Of a stretch of 64,000 nt of DNA, positions 43,028 to 54,069 are shown piece by piece. A model generated the notes under the pieces. It had not been told where the DNA came from. It saw nothing but the letters and a program-made list of their open reading frames with translations, and did no database searches. The stretch is from Lineus longissimus. Lineage: Eukaryota > Nemertea > Pilidiophora > Heteronemertea > Lineidae. Within the stretch, counting starts at the first letter, position 1, and each line of letters starts with the position of its first letter. The position numbers and the translations under genes were made by a program. Location: positions 12,404,501 through 12,468,500 of the forward strand of contig NC_088315.1 in assembly GCF_910592395.1 (NCBI RefSeq), written 5' to 3'.

Positions 43028-43246
43028 GACATGTAGCATTGTTTGTAGGCCTATTGTTACTCACAATCTATTTTTTTGTAATTGATACTGGTAGTATCAA
43101 TGTGAAATATGCCACACGTTGGGAGCATGCAAGGCCTAGTACAATACACCATCATCACAATCAAATATTTCAATAATACACTGTCAACGAGAATGAATGT
43201 TCAACCATCAATCACGTGCATTGTAGTAGTGTACATCCCCCATCCC

Positions 43247-43691
43247 GAGACAAGACCACTAATGAATATTCATAGGTTGGAGGGTCCAGGCCTATCTATT
43301 AGACGAGTGCATGTTTTTTACTCTCAAGTACATATTTGGAGAGGTATTGAAAAAATATTTGTTGTGGCAAGTCTACAGATATAAAGAAATTATTTGATGA
43401 AAAAATTAATTTCGAATTTTGCTAATTGGGTAATAGGGGGCGTGTTTTGAGTTTTTTCTGCCAGTTGGCTGAAAAGAGTGGAAATATCAAAGTCTGTCTA
43501 ATTTGTCGATTAAAAAAAAATTTCCGTGGTCAATCACCATTTTATTTTTCACCATTTACTTGCCCGACTGTCCGGAATAACATAATCTAAATTTCAGATT
43601 CACAACACCACGCGTTCTTTGATGCGTCGCGGTCAAACATTGACAATTTAACTGCTAAAAGGCTTAAAAAATCAATTGTGGTCTTGTCTCT
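43247..43691. mobile_element. MITE with GAGACAAGACCAC ends, copy 1 (TSD TCCC)
   Basis: Starts GAGACAAGACCAC and ends GTGGTCTTGTCTC. TCCC lies on both sides (43243-43246 and 43692-43695). The whole sequence recurs inverted at 62835-63258 and, in part, at 63808-64000. Superfamily unknown. Open frames over parts of it (such as 43587-43793 and 63745-63996) follow the repeat and are not genes. Confidence 0.85.
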
Positions 43692-44889
43692 CCCATGACG
43701 GCTTGCGCCCCGCTGACACGACGAGCACATGGCTGAGCCAATCCATCGCCTATACACTACTTTACAAAAATCGACACCTACTGAAACTTTCACTAATTAT
43801 TCTCGGAAATGTACTTTATCGTTACATCAATAAATGCACATTCGAATTTCAAAACTACCACTTATTTTTGCCGTGAAACTGACCTGAGTTATCGAAACAC
43901 CGTCACTGCGAAAAGAGGAAGAAGCAGGTCCGCATTTATCGAAATATTGCTAAATATAATTGTCAAAATGTCGACCAAATTACCAATTAAATCACAATAA
44001 ACTTATCAAATGTTCACTCATGCCTTTGGGTGAAAAAATACTGATTTTTCAATCATTCTCAATTTTACAAATCACCAATCACAAAAAGAAATAATGATGC
44101 AATTACCCAAAATAGATGAGATTTGACCACTGGTATAATTCCGCCATCTTGGATATCGGCATCGTCACCACCACTTCAAATTCTAAAGTCTTATTCAGGC
44201 CTAATATGTGTCACCTGCTGTGGTAAAATGGCTTGTTTTATCAATAAATAACAAAATATGATCTTTGTAAATAAAATCGGAGATCTTCTGGTGTGTTTTT
44301 ATGTGAATTTATTACGAACTATCAATGCAGCGCAGGGCAGCCATCGTGTTCTCATGCGTAGTGGCGATGCGATAGCCATCCGCGGCACTGCTTTTCAAGA
44401 TGGTGGCAATTGCCCAGTGCTAGAGGCGTTGTAAGGAAAATTGAGAGCAGGCCCCTAATGAATGAACTCTCAACGATATCGATATATTTTCGTAATTCCA
44501 GCACAACTGTTCACCAATGAACGTCCACCGACAATCCCACTTAACGAATATTAATATCAATTCATATCATGTATCTTAAAACGCTTTTATTTCATTTTAA
44601 AAAGAGTTATCGAGTGAACGATGACCTCCTACCGTACCCTCGAAATAAACAGCCAAAATGACCACAAAAACACCTTTTTAGAAAAAAACAGCGATTTTTA
44701 CGAAATAAATGTCATCAGAGACGAAACTAGACACTAATTTAGCTAGGTATGCACAGTAATAGTACCTGAAGTGATCGATTTCAAGGAGAAAATACACTGA
44801 AAACAACTTTTCAGGAACAGAAATAAGATCACATTGTGAATAACAGGATAAAACCACTACCTGAAACACTCTTAATGGTAACCTTAACC
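43692..44889. other. No gene seen; Harbinger end resumes near 44835
   Basis: Unassigned AT-rich sequence to about 44830, then 'actacctgaaacactcttaa', which is Harbinger copy 2 terminal sequence. Confidence 0.4.
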
Positions 44890-45842
44890 CAAGGAGGATA
44901 CCGCGGTGACGTCACGGCTTTTCCAAGATGGCGCTGCATATTGTAAACAAACTCGATCCACGGCCAAGGGAAAATCAAGTCATCAAAAAAGTTAGATTTT
45001 TCGCATCAAATCATAGTTATTAGTACTTTTCTGCTATGAAATAAGTCTTCAGACAATAAGCTATCATTTGAATAATGAAAAGTGCTGTTTTGATGGGAAA
45101 AAATAGGGTTTTTTAAACCAAATAGCCGGCACCGATCTTCCAAAATTAGCGATGGTTTCAAAACAGTCTCCCAGATATGGGGCAATCTCTTCATTATCAT
45201 AATGGGATTTGGAGGCATGTTTACAGATTTTACAAGTTCGAGACCTGTAATACCTAAAACTCGTATAGATCCCCATAGATCCCCTCTATTTGTCGAGTTA
45301 GCGCCCCTGTAAGATCATGCATTTTCGGACACTAGAACGAAATCTTCCTGCGGATATCGCGGTTTCGGTGATGATATAAGGAGAAATTGACTGTTCTTAG
45401 AGTTGTATGGGACAGAAATGAGTTCATACTTCATGAATACATGAATATATTATGATATGGGCGGGCTTCTAAGTCAAAACAATAACAAACTCAACTGCAT
45501 CTCTACCGTGTATCGCGTAGTGCATTGCCTAGTGTATTTCGTAGTGTATTTTAGCGGAGACATTATTTCCCATTATTTGCGCACTTTGGCCACGCCAAAC
45601 GTCTTTTTTATTCGTGGAAGTTAATCTGCTCTGTAAATTTTATTCTACACAGGAAGAATCCATACTAAGTATTGCAATATTTCATGTCTATTGGTGTTTT
45701 TGTGTACAGGAGCGCACCAGACAGTGAGACGTGGAGATGTGTTCAGTGCTGGTGCTGTCAGTAGACTGAATCTGATTGGCCATAGCGATCATTAATATGG
45801 GTCGAGATCACGTGATGTGACGTCACCGCGGTATCCTCCTTG
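44890..45842. mobile_element. 953-bp MITE with 9-bp target duplication (Mutator-like)
   Basis: The left end is CAAGGAGGATACCGCGGTGA and the right end its exact inverse, extending to 25 bp (through CGTCA). The 9-bp ACCTTAACC flanks both sides (44881-44889 and 45843-45851), inside the Harbinger copy 2 terminus. A 9-bp duplication is usual for Mutator-like elements; hAT (8 bp) is less likely because the ninth base also matches. No transposase. Confidence 0.92.
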
Positions 45843-45904
45843 ACCTTAACCTAGATATTTTAATGAAACGCGTCCTTTATTAGGCTTTATGAAACAGGTC
45901 CCTG

Positions 45905-46589
45905 GTCCCTACTGATCTAGTGGATTTTGCACATTGAAGACAACTGTGCGTTGGTCATACCCAAAACAAAGTTATGTGTTTTTGGTCTTACCAAATTTCG
46001 TGATATGGAAGAGGATCAACTGATATATTGGCTCTTGGCTATGTCAGGTTATGATTAGGTCAATGGTCGAGATGATGCAAGAATTGACTGGGCATATCAC
46101 GGGCACGAATGAAGCAACACAAGGAGATGACAATCGCTTGCAGAACAAAAGATCAGAATGACACTGAACGAAATATTTGAATTCTTGCTGGACCATCCCT
46201 CTCTAGTGGCAAAATGATGATTTGCACAATACTGCAACTGAAGTAACTGGATCAAAGAACGCAAATCCGCAGTAAGGTATAGGAAATTATTCAAAAAAAA
46301 TGAAAGGGCGCGATGCATTTCATTTCTCATCGAAAAGGAAAGACAAGATTGAAACCCGTGAAAAAGATACGGTGAATGTCTATCGTGCCATGGCTTCTCT
46401 TTCAGAGGTTCTCGATTATTTCAAATAACAGCGTCTGTAGTCTTGATGAGTTTTTCATGTTTGAGCTCTAGCTTCTCCCATCCTCCTGTTTTTTTCAAGG
46501 GAGACTGATTCTTGAAGCCAACAAGCCACAGCTTTCAGAAGCAGAAGAAGCAGGTTCAAGTGGAACATAGCGTGTTATATGGTGGTCTC
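45905..46589. other. No gene seen
   Basis: Sequence after the second Harbinger copy. Short frames only. The last part (about 46380-46589) may be an eroded upstream part of the next pseudogene. Confidence 0.35.
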
Positions 46590-47330
46590 TACTTGATCAG
46601 CTCCCATTGGAAAAGTGCACAACCTTTGATGTCATCATGGATAAGTAAGTGAAAGTGACAACTTCACGTCAACGCAATCACTTTTTTCGATGAATACTTA
46701 GGGCAACCTTCAACCGAAGACGTTACCACTCAGCTACGGACAAATGGTGGTATTGGACCCAAAGTACGCTTCTCTTCTGGCATGTACCTCAAATCAAGGA
46801 AGGAGTGATTTAAAACTTGATCGAAAAACAAACAGAACCTCATTGACCAACTCAGTGAACGAAGGGGCTTGAATGGAATCGAGACTCTCCATGCTGAGGG
46901 CGGTGCAGACATACTTATTGCTAAGACTCCCTCCACCCAGGTTACTCATATCTTCAGTGATGATACTGCTGTTCTGAGAGTACTTAATCATCCTTCAAAA
47001 TCATCTACCAAGGGTCCTCACTTCACGACGTAAAAAAACATGGTGCAAAATGGCCCAATATGGGATATGTTGCCCTGCATAACACTTGACGAGAAGGTGT
47101 GTTGTATCATTTCATTCATACAAGCCATTTGTGGATGCGATACAAACCAACCTCACGTTATTTTGGACTGGCTGAGGTTCTTCACTTTAAAAGGCATAAA
47201 CTGACAAGTCATTCATCAAACGAGCAAAGATTTCCATTAAGGTTGTTGGAGTCCTGCCAGGCGAAAAACCTCTCATCTGACTGTATGGAGGCTCGAGCAG
47301 GCTTCTTTAGTTGAGGAAGAGATGATTCGG
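46590..47330 (+). pseudogene. Decayed gene of a repetitive family with FEN/XPG-like nuclease motifs
   Basis: Frames on the plus strand, broken by stops and shifts, give in order: LDQLPLEKCTTFDVIMDK; NKQNLIDQLSERRGLNGIE then TLHAEGGADILIAKT; THIFSDDTAVLRVLNH; and CIISFIQAICGCDTNLTSRY. This series (TFDVI, HAEG-AD-LI, DDT--L--L, F--A--GCDT) is that of an uncharacterised multicopy protein family known from many invertebrate genomes. The spacing of HAEGxAD, (G/S)DDT and GCDT resembles the acidic motifs of FEN1/XPG nucleases (EAEAxxA, DxDxL, LGCDY). The nuclease reading is inferred. The gene is not functional: at least three stops occur within the region. Confidence 0.6.
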
Positions 47331-48365
47331 GAAAAAGTTGGTGGTCATTAAAAGTACGATATGTTTTGACGTTCAAAACCTACTACCAACATCAGATTCC
47401 GCTAAGTATCATTCTGGTTATATTTTCAATAAATGATGGTCCGTGCGGGAAGAAAGATGATATGAACCCTTATAGGATTAGGGTTGGACATCGCGGATAG
47501 ATAAGCTTGAACCAGTCACAATGGAATCGTCACTAGGCCGAATTGGACAACTACTCAGGCATGCCCAGTACCTATGCAAAGGAACTTGCTGAAGTAATTG
47601 CAGCTGCGAGGAACATAGAATACGTATAATAATGTATTGGCCGAGATGGACATTGTGATTATTAGTCTGTTACAATTATTATAAATATAAAAACCTTTAT
47701 TCACCAAAACTTATGGTTTGTACTGCCATAACTCCTGGATATGGCCTATAAAATTTGAATGGAGTATAACTAAAGATTTCTGATGAACCTTTAGACTTTC
47801 CTCCTACACATGATAGGATTAGCTAGAGAAACATTAACTCTGAGGAGACATTTGGTCAACCAGGTTTTTTGTCACAATGTTGCCATCAAGTGCCCTAACA
47901 GGATTAGTAGTAGAAAAGTAGAAGTTGACAAGTTTCATTTCATGACTAACTTACCTCTAACATTAACATTTACACTAATTGTCATCATATTTAAACACAT
48001 CAGATATAATCATTGGATTTTTAGCATCATGACGTCATAAATACGTCATGACGTCAATTGTATTTCATGGGTACGTCATACAAAATTTGTAATAGGCCTA
48101 AAGGACTATCGGTATTATTACGGGTAATATTACCCAGATGTCGACTGCCCAGTTACCACCTATTCTATATAAATAGTTTCCATCAACAAATTGGCAGAAA
48201 AAGGAATAATTCATTACCTGACTAAATTATCACGCTTTTCCGATGTTGACACCAGTTAGCTCTCCATGCGTAGATCCTTTTCATGTAGAAATATGCACTG
48301 GTAAGGCGCTTCCTGGAATCATGAATCATCCCTGTGACCTGGTGTAGATATTGATGTTTTCCGGC
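47331..48365. other. No gene seen
   Basis: About 1 kb with short frames only. Confidence 0.4.
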
Positions 48366-48428
48366 GTCACGCATTGCCCCGCTACTGCGACTATAATGGA
48401 AATGACGTTATGTCGTAATAGCGGGGTG
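48366..48428. repeat. Hairpin, CCCCGCTACTGCGAC...GTCGTAATAGCGGGG
   Basis: Two inverted 15-base arms (two mismatches) around a loop of about 27 bases, immediately upstream of the LINE fragment. Possibly the ends of a tiny element; no duplication seen. Confidence 0.5.
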
Positions 48429-48479
48429 ACGTACACTCACGTTGCGGAAAAGTCTTTCGCACCAGGACGTGTGGGTTCT

Positions 48480-49140
48480 AAAAGTAACGAATTACGTGTT
48501 TTGGTGAAAAATAATTGGAAAAGCATCAAACAATGGGTTCTGTTCGATTCGAATCTGTCGATGGATCCTCATGTGTTAAGCATCGTGCGCGCGGCTTCTT
48601 GCCATCTGAGGAATATTGGTCTGGTCAGGAGACATCTGAAGCAACAAAGAGCCTGGCACAATCCCTTGTCCTGTCCAGGCTAGACTATTGTAACAGCAGT
48701 CTCGCCGAAATTTCCGAGAAATCACTACATAAGTTGCAGCTTGTGCAAAACCTTGCAGCGCGTCTTGTCACCAGGACCCCGCGGCGATCCCACATTACTC
48801 CGGTGCTAGCCAAGTTACGCTGGCTGCCTGTGCGCGAGCGTATAATTTTCAAACTACTCCTCCTGACCTTCAAAGCATACCACCGGCTTGCACCAATTTA
48901 CCTGAACGATCTCATCCAACATTCCGTGCCACCTCGTTACCTTCGCTCTGAATCTCAGGACCTTCTCACTTGCAGGAAATATAGACTGAAAACATTTGGA
49001 GGTCGAGCATTCGCCACTTTAGCACCTCAACTGTGGAACTCTCTCTCCCCCCCCCCCCCCCCCCCCCCCCCCCACCCTGAGAGCTACATCGGATGTCTCA
49101 ACCTTTCGCAAAGAACTCAAGACCCTTCTTTTCAATAGAG
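48480..49140 (+). pseudogene. CR1/L2-type LINE ORF2 C-terminal fragment
   Basis: Two frames joined by a shift near 48630. The first reads VLFDSNLSMDPHVLSIVRAA then CHLRNIGLVRRHL; the second reads ALVLSRLDYCNSSLAEISEK-like sequence (LVLSRLDYCNSSLAE), LVQNLAARLVTRTPR, LAKLRWLPVRERIIFKLLLL and GGRAFATLAPQLWNSL. This is the part after the reverse transcriptase catalytic motif. It is interrupted by a C-run of about 25 bases (49048-49072), which gives a false polyproline tract. It is the same subfamily region as the fragment at 24320-25808 and shows that site without its insertion. Confidence 0.88.
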
Positions 49141-49284
49141 CTCACCAGCGCCGGTGAACATTTGTTTCAAGTGATACAGGCGCTTTACTACGGTGGCTGG
49201 GAAAGGACATCACATGATTTATTATTTTTAGCATAAAATTTTTTTTTCAACGTGAAAATTTTTTTTCATGAAAAAACTCGCTCG

Positions 49285-49432
49285 ATGGACTTATTATCTC
49301 GATCGATCGAGATATTATCTCGGGCGATCGAGTTAATTATCTTGGGCGATCGAGATATTAGCTCGGGCGATCGAGATATTATCTTGGGCGATCGAGTTAT
49401 TCATCTCGAGCGATCGAGTTACGAAATCGAGG
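49285..49432. repeat. Short tandem repeat of palindromic GATCGAG units (~27-30 bp)
   Basis: Five to six units of 'atctcgggcgatcgagatatt' type, with C/T variation, follow one another. Each unit contains the palindrome-rich core CGATCGAG, giving alternate pairing between neighbours. Non-coding. Confidence 0.88.
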
Positions 49433-51179
49433 CCATTCAACACTCAAACCGAGACTGCAATTTTAACCACTCAATTTACGTACATTTCACATTTGACATT
49501 TGGAGAAGCAAAATACTACAGAGCAATGGTACGTATTTGTGTAGTGTGCCCAGATACCTTTAGAATCTGAGGAATTTCTAAAGGAAAAAAACGTACAATT
49601 ACCACAACAACATTTGGAATACCTCACCATTTCATGGCACTGTCCAGCTCAAGCGGATACGATAAATGAAACTCAGCTGAGCGCCAGGCCTATGAACCTC
49701 TTGTTGGATCCAGGACCAGTTTTGCCCCTCACGGAGTTTTGATTTTCCATCGACGAACTCCACTAGTTTCGTTTTTGCAAATAGGCAAATTATGGGACAG
49801 AGTTCAAATAACGTTTTAAACCCTCTGCAGTAACACAAGTCACGTACTGTTTTTCAGCAACCTCGACCGCAGGTTGGAAAGTGCGCGAATTTCAAACTTT
49901 AGTGATCTAAAGTTTACCCAGAACGATCTTGGGTGACATTTAGTCTTACCCAGGTTGGTCCTGGGTAAACTTTACGCTTACCTACCATCAATAATGGCAG
50001 GGAAAAGCCATCCTTAGCCGTAATTGTGTAGGGCTTTTTGCTGATAATGCTGGATAGATACTACCACAAAACAATCAGGGAAAAAAGTTGTGTGATAGAA
50101 ATTATTTTTTGATTATGCACAATAACTGTACGAACAACATGAGAACAGAATAGCTTACGCGTATCTATTTAATAAAACAGCATCGCTAAAACCACGCAAA
50201 TTTTAGCAACCACACAAAATTATCGCAACGTGGAAACTACAAAAGCCTCTCAAAATTTTCCCAGCCTATAAAAAACTGTGTTATTTTTCCGGATAGTTTA
50301 ATTGATAAATATTTTTTTAGCAAGTCATCGAACCACATTGCTAAAGCATGGTTTGATGCTTTGTTGCTCACCGGGTTGAATCGTTCTGGCCAAAGTTTAA
50401 CGTTTTAACGTATATTTTTAGTATGTATGTTGTGTTGGCTATAACGTGCAGCACTGGTAGCCTTCTAATAAAAAAAAAGTAATAGTTGCTTCTGCTGATT
50501 TCTTCTCATTTCCGTTATCAAAAAAATCATTTATAATAATTTATTTTTACATTTAAGGATAAGGGTTCTTTATCTGTATTCACCCTGAGATAATTGCTCA
50601 ATTTTACGATTATTTGGTCGGCTACAAACGGCTTTGATCATGATGAAACAGTGCTGACACGCAGTGCCCGAATAGACGGGTCATACGTCAAACATGCTAC
50701 GTCACCCCCAGATTCTGGCAGTGACAAGTGATATGACGTACACGAGTATCCAGGGTCTAGTGGTGCAGCCATTTTGGATGCTAATTAAGTAGACACCGGA
50801 TGTAGAGGTTGAGTGCAAGTGACCATAGGAGCGCGCAATGACCCCTGGGTAAACGAGGTTGTCGATGTACAGTGGATCGGAGCCTCTTTTTCAATGCGCT
50901 ATGGCTCGAACCAATTACAATATCAGTACAACTATAACTTTAAAATGAGTGCTCCTCCTAGCAGGGTCTCGGGCTATGCACTTAGTCGACAGGCAAGCTA
51001 GAGGTTCAGCACTTTGAGTAGCTCCTTGATGGGCCATGCCAAAATATTCGTAAAAATGTACAGTGTACTCAAAATTGTCCCCCCTCAATGTTATTCTCAG
51101 ATGTATGCGTATGACCCCTAAACACACGGTCAACACAGCCCCATCCCCTAACTGTTCATATTAGTAAAATGAAGCCTAA
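49433..51179. other. No gene seen; one repeat trace
   Basis: 'ctcagctgagcgccaggcct' with 'cctcttgttgg' (49672-49710) is related to 60927-60960 ('cagctgagcgcaaggccctt', 'cctcttgttgg'). Otherwise AT-rich without features. The frames at 50813-51001 and nearby are not recognisable. Confidence 0.4.
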
Positions 51180-51500
51180 CTATCACTTGGGAAAACCCAA
51201 GTCCAGCAACCACTCACCTGCATTTTTGTTGACATTTAAACTGTGCACATATTTACAATTTCATTTCTCGCGAAATCTCAAAGATCAGGTGACCTGCAAT
51301 CGTGGAAAATAAAATTGTCATGGGTTCAGCAGGTCAGCAGATACAGGCTGTTCCGATCATCCCCTTTCACCCAGCTGTTTAACAGGTAGTCACCCCACAG
51401 GGAGTGCAGGTAATTGATTTAGCCCCTGCATAACTAAACAGTAATGGCTTGGCTTCTGTGAGTGGTACTGAGAATTGATATTGTCCGATTAAAAATCCCT
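51180..51500. repeat. Inverted partner of 59460-59800
   Basis: About 320 bases, including 'acttgggaaaacccaagtcc', 'aatttcatttctcgcgaaat', 'cagcaggtcagcagatac' and 'taatggcttggcttctgtga', recur in inverse orientation at 59460-59800. The two copies lie about 8 kb apart. No target duplication determined. Confidence 0.75.
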
Positions 51501-52442
51501 CATTACTGCTCCGCTAAAATAAATTTTCGAAAGTAAAAAACAAAACGTTGCATCAGGCCAGAGACCTCTATTAGACAGTGTGTACATTCTGTGTACATTT
51601 TAATGAACATAGGTTGGTTAAAAAAAGTACACCAATGGTGCTTTAATTCCCACCAAATCTTATATGTATTATGAAGAGGCTTTTATCAAAATAATAGTAA
51701 AAATTCAAAACATTCCAATACCGATTGCTTGAGATAAATTGATTTGTGTACAGCATTGCCATCAAATCGTCTCTCGCGGACTGATATGGACCTGCTAGAA
51801 TACAAGTTCTAAACTGGCCAGTGACACAATATTTCCTTAAATTAATTATCAAAAGGTATATCCCTGTTATGGCCTGGCTCTGTAGATTAAGAATCCACCA
51901 AAGATTGAAGAATAAATCCACTTTCACGCATCACAGTCATGTATTTACCACCGCTTCACAGTTCAGTACGAACTATGTCCCAGCGCCACACTTCCGCCAG
52001 TGGATGAATACATGTGTCTCCCCATCAGGGTTACATGTCAGCTCCATCCGTGCCAAATTTCAAGACCAAAAAAATCTCTCAGTGTGACTTCATCGAGCCG
52101 CCTTTTCGTATTATGATATAGATCATACCTCAAGTCAAAATCCGTGAATTTCATTGGCTCTGACCTGTCATGTGGCGGGCATCATTTCGACATATGTTAG
52201 GGCAATGTCTAGGACAGCGGCCATCTTGTTTCTCGATTCGAGTTGTGCCGGTGAATGACAAATGATTATCAGACATATGCAAACTGTTCTGGGGATTTAC
52301 AGAGCTTCACTGCAGCTTTATTTGTAGGATAAAACAATGAGATTCCGATGCACGCTTGAAAAAAGGAATCAGATTATCATATTATAGGCCATGCTGGTAG
52401 GAAGTTAACAGGATTGCGAGAATGACCACAAAATGTTATGTA
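51501..52442. other. No gene seen
   Basis: Overlapping short frames at 51643-52087 on both strands show no recognisable protein. Confidence 0.4.
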
Positions 52443-53207
52443 ACGTCCTTCCAGAAAGTAAATGTCCACCGTTTTTTTTAAATATGACAAAGATAAAATA
52501 AGATATTTAAATCCGGTTTTCAGCAGAGAATGGTATATTTAGTTGGTCATATATCTGTTGTATTTGGATACACCTAATTCCATCCCTTCATTATGTAACA
52601 CACATTTCAAAAAAGGTCAAAAAATCACTTTTTTTATTTCATGTGCCTTTTCAAAAATTCACCCAAGCCCATGAACTGAGCTTTATGACCATCATTTTTT
52701 GGCACTTGCAATTCCAAAGAATTTGTTCGAAGGTGACCAGTCCACATTTTTGCTTCGGACTTTTATGTTTAAGGAATTGAACCCGAGGCGGAGGACCTTG
52801 GTTGAGTTACCAAGACACTCGAGGGTGGAGCTAAAATACAGTCAAAGGTCACCAGTTATCTGAAAAAAAAACAATCACCTTTAGCGAGCTAAAACTTGTC
52901 TTCAAAATGAAGAATTTAGCAGGAATTTTCTAACTAAAGCGAAAAAACCTTTGTTGCATCATAATTCATCCATACATTGTTGAAAAGAACGAAAACAAAA
53001 TTAAATAAAAAAGTCACTTTTTGGACATTTTTTTAAATTGCCTGTTACATAATGAAGAGATAGGATTAGCCGGGTCCAAATACAACAGATACATTACCAA
53101 CTAAATATCCCATTCTCTGCTGAAAACCGCACTCAATTTTATTATCTTATTCTATCTCTATGATATTTTTAAAGACCTATATGGACATTTACTTTCTGGA
53201 ACGACTG
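52443..53207. mobile_element. Mariner/Tc1-type MITE with long inverted repeats (TA target)
   Basis: Inverted repeats of about 190 bp (52443-52640 and 53000-53207) share TTCCAGAAAGTAAATGTCC at the tips; the right tip starts CAGT. TA flanks each end (52441-52442 and 53208-53209). The ~360-bp centre is unrelated and non-coding. TA duplication and CAGT ends fit the mariner/Tc1 superfamily. Confidence 0.8.
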
Positions 53208-53899
53208 TACATTTTGTATGCGTTTTTCTCTACATTTGAACCTTGATTTCAGTGTTTTCTTCATTCATTCCTTCGATATTATTGAATATTCATGACTCAG
53301 TCTTATATTTACACCGTTGATCAGAACGTGTGTGGATCAACGGCCCCGACACCTGCCCATCAAAATGACGTCCATTGACGATCTCGTACCTGTTGTCTCA
53401 GTGCGGACGTCAATGAAAGCATCGAGTAGAAAAACCGTGGCAACCAAGATCGATGCCAATGAATCAGTGCGGAAATTTAATTGCAATTTTGCGAGTTTCC
53501 AGAGGAATTTCGATGAATATACCAGGAATACTTTTAAAAAAATAAGTACTTTCAACTCTTGATCGCATTCAAGAAGAATATTTGGGAAAAAAATTTCCTC
53601 CCCATAAAGCAGTTTTCCCTGAAAATTCTAAAATCTACACTATACAAAAAACGGCCCACTAAAAATATTTGGGTATGAAATAAAAATGGTTCGCTTTCGT
53701 GGTGGGCGATATATCGAATATCATCCCCAAGTGTACTTTCCGGCTGTGTATGCACATGTAATACTTAAACCATAGGCCTACTCACACAACCAGCGAAGAT
53801 ATCAGGCTGTCAGGCCTCTAGTCCTTTATCATTTATTACGTAATAGGTATGAAATCTATTGTTTTATGGCTGATTTTGGCGAAATCTTGACAAAAAGAT
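53208..53899. other. Unassigned; 81-codon frame at 53317-53562
   Basis: The plus frame beginning CVDQRPRHLPIKMTSIDDL has plausible codon use over about 80 residues but no recognised domain. No other feature. Confidence 0.2.
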
Positions 53900-54066
53900 T
53901 CCGGATATCTCCTCCGTGACCGCTCGGCGGAGAGCACTGAAGCTTTCAGGGATGATAGGTGATATGTTGAAGATATGCATGTCAGTTGATTTTTACAGTT
54001 ATGTAACTAATTTGCATAACAACGAGCGCCATTGTTTTCCCTGGTGAGCTTGTAACTCGCTTATGA
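53900..54066. repeat. 'AGCACTGCAACTTTCAGGGATG' interspersed repeat, unit 1
   Basis: Contains 'ccgctcggcggagagcactg', 'aagctttcagggatgatagg' and 'tatgtaactaatttgcataa', which recur in order at 56100-56260, 58385-58518 and 61155-61290. Each unit is about 150 bp, with variable sequence between. They are same-strand copies spread over about 7 kb. Confidence 0.75.
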
Positions 54067-54069
54067 TCG

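Larger units (their letters stand above)
35132..45901. mobile_element. PIF/Harbinger transposon, copy 2, heavily nested
   Basis: The left terminus is GGACCTGTTTCATAAAAC and the right is its inverse (GCTTTATGAAACAGGTCC), flanked by perfect CTG duplications (35129-35131 and 45902-45904). It carries a Myb-gene 5' remnant (plus) and a HARBI1-like transposase (minus), the same convergent layout as copy 1. Between the remnant and the transposase end almost all of the Myb gene is missing. Later insertions are a 3.2-kb 'CAGTCAG' element, a 400-bp MITE in that, a 953-bp MITE near the right end, and about 5 kb of mixed repeats (approximately 39860-44830) upstream of the transposase. Confidence 0.85.

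Noticed and set aside
49018-49075. Polyproline tract in a plus-strand frame
   Set aside because: It is a C-run inserted in a LINE fragment, not a protein feature.
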